From an uncultured Phycisphaerae bacterium (lineage in GTDB: Bacteria; Planctomycetota; Phycisphaerae; Phycisphaerales; SM1A02): a stretch of 9,673 nucleotides of DNA. The notes under the pieces were generated by a model. The model saw only the letters and a program-made list of their open reading frames with translations, was not told where the DNA came from and did not search any database. The position numbers were made by a program, and so were the translations under genes. The stretch covers positions 1-9,673 of the forward strand of contig CALCOW010000174.1 in NCBI GenBank assembly GCA_937899935.1, given 5' to 3'. Shown here one piece after another: positions 6,535 to 9,673 of the stretch (the stretch's first letter is position 1; the number at the start of each line of letters is the position of its first letter).

Positions 6535-7332
6535 CTATCCAACACGTTTAAGCAGTTCGTTCAGAGGTGCCACAAACTGATAGGGACCATCATTGAAAAC
6601 TGCACTTCGAACACCATCTTTAAACAGACGGTTGAGGTATGTTTCAGCATGTTCTACCGGAAGTGGGATCACGCGATCGCTTACGACATTTGAAGCTGAT
6701 CCACCAGTTTCACCAACCCGTCTCTTACGAGCAAATCGGTCGGCTTGACTGCGATTTGAGAATGTTACGATACATGGCTCTTCATCAGCAATGGAAACCA
6801 CTGGCTGATCTGGCCAAGCATTTTCAGTTACCAGGTACCAGCGTGACAATGAACAAATTGCTTTGAGCAAGCGGTCATAGTCAACCGACTCTTTGGTACT
6901 GGCCGCTGACAATGCTAGAGCATCGATGCGTGGATGGGTGGCTCCACTGACTTCCCTTTCGAGCTGCTCCATAACAGCGGTGGCCACTGAAAACCCAAAT
7001 GGACCATGGTTAAACCGCAACTGCTCGATCCCATGGTCAGCGAGAATCAAGGCGTAGCTGAGTGCCGCGTCGGGTTGAATTCCAATCACACGGCTGTTGG
7101 CACCCAGATCTAGCAGATAGGGTTCTGCTCTTGCTTCGTCTGAAAAGAGCATGAAGTGTGGCTCTTCTTCTTCAAAATCGATCCATGGCAGGATGTCAGG
7201 GTTGTCCCCACAGCCTATGTAGTACCACTTTCGTAATTGAAAAAGTGAGTGGAACAAGTCGAGTTGTGTTGGATGGGTTTGGCTCCCCACCCACGCCCTA
7301 GAAAGGGCATCAATCCTATTTAGGCCGACCAT
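6535..7332 (-). CDS. Protein with two tandem SseB-like domains
   Basis: About 265 residues from ATG 7332. The frame extends to a TTG at 7368, but AAAGGAG lies six bases upstream of ATG 7332, making it (or the adjacent ATG 7335) the likely start. Two halves resemble each other. The first (about 33-124) runs LRKWYYIG, EEPHFMLFSDEARAE, RVIGIQPDAAL, then GIEQLRFNHGPF. The second (about 162-260) runs LSRWYLVT, EEPCIVTFSNRSQAD, RVIPLPVEHAE, then GVRSAVFNDGPY. This order (WY strand, an acidic stretch ahead of an F-S/T strand, a helix, then a GV-x-FN-x-GP end) matches the SseB N-terminal-like fold, whose biochemical role is poorly defined. No signal peptide or membrane helix. It follows the OppD-type gene after a 117-base gap holding a weak hairpin, so co-transcription is uncertain. 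Family call moderate; duplication clear. Confidence 0.85.
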   Translation of the reverse strand: MVGLNRIDALSRAWVGSQTHPTQLDLFHSLFQLRKWYYIGCGDNPDILPWIDFEEEEPHFMLFSDEARAEPYLLDLGANSRVIGIQPDAALSYALILADHGIEQLRFNHGPFGFSVATAVMEQLEREVSGATHPRIDALALSAASTKESVDYDRLLKAICSLSRWYLVTENAWPDQPVVSIADEEPCIVTFSNRSQADRFARKRRVGETGGSASNVVSDRVIPLPVEHAETYLNRLFKDGVRSAVFNDGPYQFVAPLNELLKRVG

Positions 7333-7338
7333 CATTGG

Positions 7339-7345
7339 CTCCTTT
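7339..7345 (-). promoter_or_regulatory. Shine-Dalgarno AAAGGAG fixing the start of the SseB-like gene
   Basis: On the minus strand AAAGGAG precedes two consecutive ATG codons at 7335 (3-base gap) and 7332 (6-base gap). It rules against the longer TTG start at 7368, which would place this site inside the coding region. Confidence 0.6.
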
Positions 7346-7441
7346 CGGCGCCGCTGGCTATCACCCAAGCTCTTCTACTATTGGATACGGAAGAACGGAC
7401 CGCTCGGTTCCCTATGTGGCAACGTCAGATCAATTCTTATG

Positions 7442-7464
7442 AGCAGCTTCTACTGGGAGCTGCT
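7442..7464 (-). terminator. Hairpin across the OppD-type stop codon, weak terminator candidate
   Basis: AGCAGCT (7442-7448) and AGCTGCT (7458-7464) form a 7-base-pair stem with a 9-base loop that contains the stop codon (7450-7452). No T-run follows on the minus strand, so termination would be weak at best; it could reduce read-through into the SseB-like gene. Confidence 0.3.
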
Positions 7465-8547
7465 GTTTGATGGTCTGAAACGCCCCCAGGCGACTTCTGG
7501 GGGCTTCTGAGATATTTCTGACCAATCAGCTGGCGGCTGACAAGAAACCCAGTGATTTTCCGCGACCTGCCACAGGACCGGCTCTCGATCTGAGGTTGAG
7601 GTCCAATGGGGCCACCAGGGTTTCATCTGTGGTGTACCTGGCACCACCTGCTGGGCCTGAGGTGAAGCAAAAGTCTGATCAATGGTGAGCAAGCGATCGA
7701 CTTGCTCACCCATGCGCGGAATGGAGGCCAATAAGCCACGGGTGTAAGGATGAAGTGGCGACTCAAACAAGGCGCTGACAGGAGCACACTCACATATCCG
7801 TCCACCGTACATCACATAGACAATATCCGCGTGATGCCGCACAAGGCCAAGATCATGCGTGATCAACAGCACGCCCATCTCACGTTCGCGCGCGAGTTTT
7901 TCAAGTTGTTTGAGGACCGCTGCTTGAGTGGTAACATCAAGTGCGGTCGTAGGCTCGTCGGCCACGAGGAGTCTTGGCTCACAAACCAACCCCATCGCAA
8001 TCATAACTCTCTGCCGCATGCCACCACTGAACTGGTGTGGATATTCACGCATACGCTGCATCGGATCCGTAATACCAACGTCTGCGAGAGCCGTCGCAGC
8101 AATTTCACGCGCGTCACGCCTCCCTACTTTTTGATGCAGTGACACAGCCTCAATTAACTGATCACCAATCGAAAAAACAGGGTTCAGTGACGTCATTGGT
8201 TCCTGAAAGATCATCGCAATCTCACTTCCTCGCACCGCTCTCATTTCTTTGGTGGTGAGTTGCGTAAGATCCCGGCCGTCGAGTTCAATAGACTTCGCTC
8301 CCACTGTTGCGGGTGGCTCTGGCAACAATCGCAACATGCTCAAAGCGGTTACCGATTTGCCACAACCTGACTCCCCTACCAGACTGACGACCTGGCCGGG
8401 AAAAACAGAAAGGTCGAGTCCACGGACTGCCTGAAGCTCCGTGCCGTCTTCAGTATTAAAGGTGATCGACAGATCTCTGACCCGCAACAACGGTTGGTTC
8501 GTTGATGTCGCTGTGGCTTGATCTGTTTTTTCTGGTTGAGGTTTCAT
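7450..8547 (-). CDS. oppD: Oligopeptide/dipeptide ABC transporter ATPase, OppD/DppD type
   Basis: Cytoplasmic ATPase subunit that drives peptide import through an OppBC/DppBC pore; 365 residues. Motifs in order: Walker A GESGCGKS at 58-65, Q-loop Gln115 in IFQEPMTSLNP, signature FSGGMRQR (173-180), Walker B LLVADEP with D197-E198, and H-loop His231. The HPYTRGLLASIP element (about 266-277) is diagnostic of the OppD/DppD/OppF group. The C-terminal extension keeps VPGTP and the final part (EPVLWQVAENHWVSCQ), but the usual GC-x-F-x-x-RC block between them is replaced by a Trp-rich stretch, leaving one cysteine (C336). The first 20 residues are polar and probably disordered. ATG 8547 is 35 bases after the permease stop, so the two genes are almost certainly co-transcribed. 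Peptide specificity cannot be read; nickel or other substrates are possible in this family. Confidence 0.95.
   Translation of the reverse strand: MKPQPEKTDQATATSTNQPLLRVRDLSITFNTEDGTELQAVRGLDLSVFPGQVVSLVGESGCGKSVTALSMLRLLPEPPATVGAKSIELDGRDLTQLTTKEMRAVRGSEIAMIFQEPMTSLNPVFSIGDQLIEAVSLHQKVGRRDAREIAATALADVGITDPMQRMREYPHQFSGGMRQRVMIAMGLVCEPRLLVADEPTTALDVTTQAAVLKQLEKLAREREMGVLLITHDLGLVRHHADIVYVMYGGRICECAPVSALFESPLHPYTRGLLASIPRMGEQVDRLLTIDQTFASPQAQQVVPGTPQMKPWWPHWTSTSDREPVLWQVAENHWVSCQPPADWSEISQKPPEVAWGRFRPSNSSSQ
7482..7504 (-). repeat. Perfect inverted repeat inside the 3' end of the OppD-type gene
   Basis: GCCCCCAG (7482-7489) and CTGGGGGC (7497-7504) form a GC-rich 8-base-pair stem with a 7-base loop. 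It lies in the last 20 or so codons, encoding the PPEVAWGRF region, and is followed on the minus strand by a short GTTTC. It resembles a terminator stem placed within coding sequence, but the T-tract is too poor to call it one. Confidence 0.5.
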
Positions 8548-8582
8548 AGGCTCGTTTTAAAGTCACTGATTCTGAATGTCAT

Positions 8583-9599
8583 TTACTGAGATCTTCGCCT
8601 GGGATCGAAGACATCGCGCAGCGCCTCCCCAAGGAAGTTTAAGGTCAAAAGTGTGACCCCAATAAACAGACAAGGCCACAAGAGAAGCCACCATCTGACG
8701 CGAACAACATTAAGTTCGCTGAGACCAGCTGCAGCCATGTTGCCCCAACTCGGAAGTGGCTCGCGTGCGCCAATGCCCAGAAAGCTCAAGAAGGACTCAC
8801 TGAGAATAGCCATTGGTACCGTCAGTGTTGCATAGACGATGATGGGTCCAAGCAAGTTTGGTAAGAGGTGTACCAAAAACTGTCGGTGTACAGGCACACC
8901 AATAGCTCGCGTGGCCTCCATAAACGGTTGTGCTTTAAGACTCAACACTTGCCCACGTATCACACGGGCAATAGTGAGCCAACTCACCGATCCGATTGCA
9001 ATCCAAAGCGTCAGCACATTCACCCACTGCCGCGTACCTGGCGAAACGCTCGTACCTTGACGTTGGAACATTCCATCGACTGCCAGCCCAATGAGCACCA
9101 CGAGCAAGATGTAGGGAAGTCCGTAGAGCACATCAACAATGCGCATTAACAAGCCATCCCAGCGACCCCCTAAACCCGCCGCGAGTGATCCGTACAAAGT
9201 CCCAACTAAAATCGCCAATGCGGCTGCAGACAATCCAACGACCAAACTAATACCACCACCGGCAAGACTGCGAAGGAAGACGTCACGACCTAACTTGTCA
9301 GTGCCAAAAATTGGTCTTGGTGTTGAACCCGTCTCGGCCTCGATGGTCGCCAGTTGCTCTTTCTCAGCTTGATTATGAGGCGCCCAAAAAGGAGGCAACA
9401 GAGACTTGGACAGGTCAGTTACTTCAATGCGGCGAGGTGCGTTGGCGGCTTGGCCATCGGTACCAAGCGTGTAGGGCAGTGTCCCTAAACAGGCAACTGC
9501 AATAGCAATCACAATCGACGCAGAAATGATGGCTGTTCGGCGAGATTGCCGACCCGCTTTCGAACACTTGCTTGTATTTCGTGCGCCAATACCAGGCAT
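8583..9599 (-). CDS. oppC: Oligopeptide/dipeptide ABC transporter permease, OppC/DppC type
   Basis: Inner-membrane permease of a peptide importer, partner of an OppB-type permease and an OppD-type ATPase; 338 residues. A basic N-terminus precedes the first membrane helix (about 22-45). After a loop of roughly 50 residues comes the family hallmark FGTDKLGRDVFLR (98-110). Further helices lie near 115-140, 155-175, 195-213, 250-275 and 303-325. The cytoplasmic EAA loop that contacts the ATPase is EATRAIGVPVHRQFLVHLLPN-like, spanning E228 to N248 with G234 and P247. The end, FLGEALRDVFDPR, is typical of OppC/DppC. The region between helix 1 and the GTD motif seems long and charged (HNQAEKEQL), but such insertions occur. 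Start ATG 9599 has AGGA nine bases upstream on the minus strand. It is followed 35 bases later by the OppD-type gene. Confidence 0.95.
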   Translation of the reverse strand: MPGIGARNTSKCSKAGRQSRRTAIISASIVIAIAVACLGTLPYTLGTDGQAANAPRRIEVTDLSKSLLPPFWAPHNQAEKEQLATIEAETGSTPRPIFGTDKLGRDVFLRSLAGGGISLVVGLSAAALAILVGTLYGSLAAGLGGRWDGLLMRIVDVLYGLPYILLVVLIGLAVDGMFQRQGTSVSPGTRQWVNVLTLWIAIGSVSWLTIARVIRGQVLSLKAQPFMEATRAIGVPVHRQFLVHLLPNLLGPIIVYATLTVPMAILSESFLSFLGIGAREPLPSWGNMAAAGLSELNVVRVRWWLLLWPCLFIGVTLLTLNFLGEALRDVFDPRRRSQ

Positions 9600-9610
9600 C
9601 GCGGTCCATC

Positions 9611-9673
9611 CTAGCGATCATACCGCCAGCGTGCCGCAAGTTGACAGGTCAATCGAACGCTACTCAGCTGCCT
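9611..9673 (-). CDS. Possible 3' end of an upstream gene, perhaps an OppB-type permease
   Basis: On the minus strand one frame is open from the window edge to a TAG at 9613-9611, eleven bases before the permease start. It would encode 20 residues ending LAARWRYDR. OppB-type permeases often end in a DPRIRY-like sequence, and oppB normally precedes oppC, so this could be its last codons. The stretch is too short to tell from chance, and no hydrophobic helix is visible. Confidence 0.3.
   Translation of the reverse strand, partial: RQLSSVRLTCQLAARWRYDR

Noticed and set aside
7750..8142. 130-codon plus-strand reading frame opposite the OppD-type gene.
   Set aside because: Antisense shadow of a clear ATPase gene; its composition does not resemble a folded protein.
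9600..9673. Minus-strand promoter with TTGACC and TATGAT ahead of the permease gene.
   Set aside because: The two hexamers are 24 bases apart, too far for a standard promoter, and the permease gene is more likely internal to an operon.
1..9673. Defence system, CRISPR array, prophage, transposon or tRNA.
   Set aside because: No repeat-spacer pattern, transposase, integrase, nuclease, terminal repeats or tRNA-like fold was seen on either strand.

Overview
The window looks like chromosomal DNA of a Gram-negative (diderm) bacterium with roughly even base composition, densely packed genes and no sign of mobile DNA. LpxL/HtrB-type acyltransferases and a GspE-type secretion ATPase imply an outer membrane. 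The lineage is a guess: the membrane coiled-coil protein and the two small proteins at 5.6-6.4 kb resemble, from memory, proteins of Planctomycetota (Phycisphaera-like marine bacteria). No marker gene here proves it.

Left part, + strand (1-6399). The window opens inside a GspE/PilB-family ATPase, which ends at 1490 and is followed by a hairpin. A six-gene run then reads in one direction with gaps of about 20-60 bases: a membrane-anchored coiled-coil protein with a BRCT-like, calcium-loop-bearing C-terminus; two tandem paralogous LpxL/HtrB-like lipid acyltransferases; a receiver-only response regulator; and two small proteins of unknown function. The run ends at a long hairpin (6427-6493) that can serve as a terminator for both strands.

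Right part, - strand (6535-9673). An Opp/Dpp-type peptide ABC transporter is transcribed leftwards: possibly the last codons of an upstream gene at the right edge, then an OppC-like permease, then an OppD-like ATPase. After a 117-base gap comes a protein built of two SseB-like repeats. No OppF-type second ATPase follows OppD here, and this OppD lacks most of the C-terminal cysteines usual in its family.

How the genes fit together. The + strand block is mostly about the cell envelope (secretion ATPase, membrane-anchored protein, lipid acylation), with one signalling gene and two unknowns. The - strand block is nutrient uptake. The two blocks converge on the shared terminator. I see no tRNA, rRNA, CRISPR array, insertion sequence or phage gene. 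The most unusual items are the C-terminal domain of the coiled-coil protein, the altered OppD tail, the duplicated SseB-like protein and the two small unknown proteins. I do not see clear evidence of a wholly new system.
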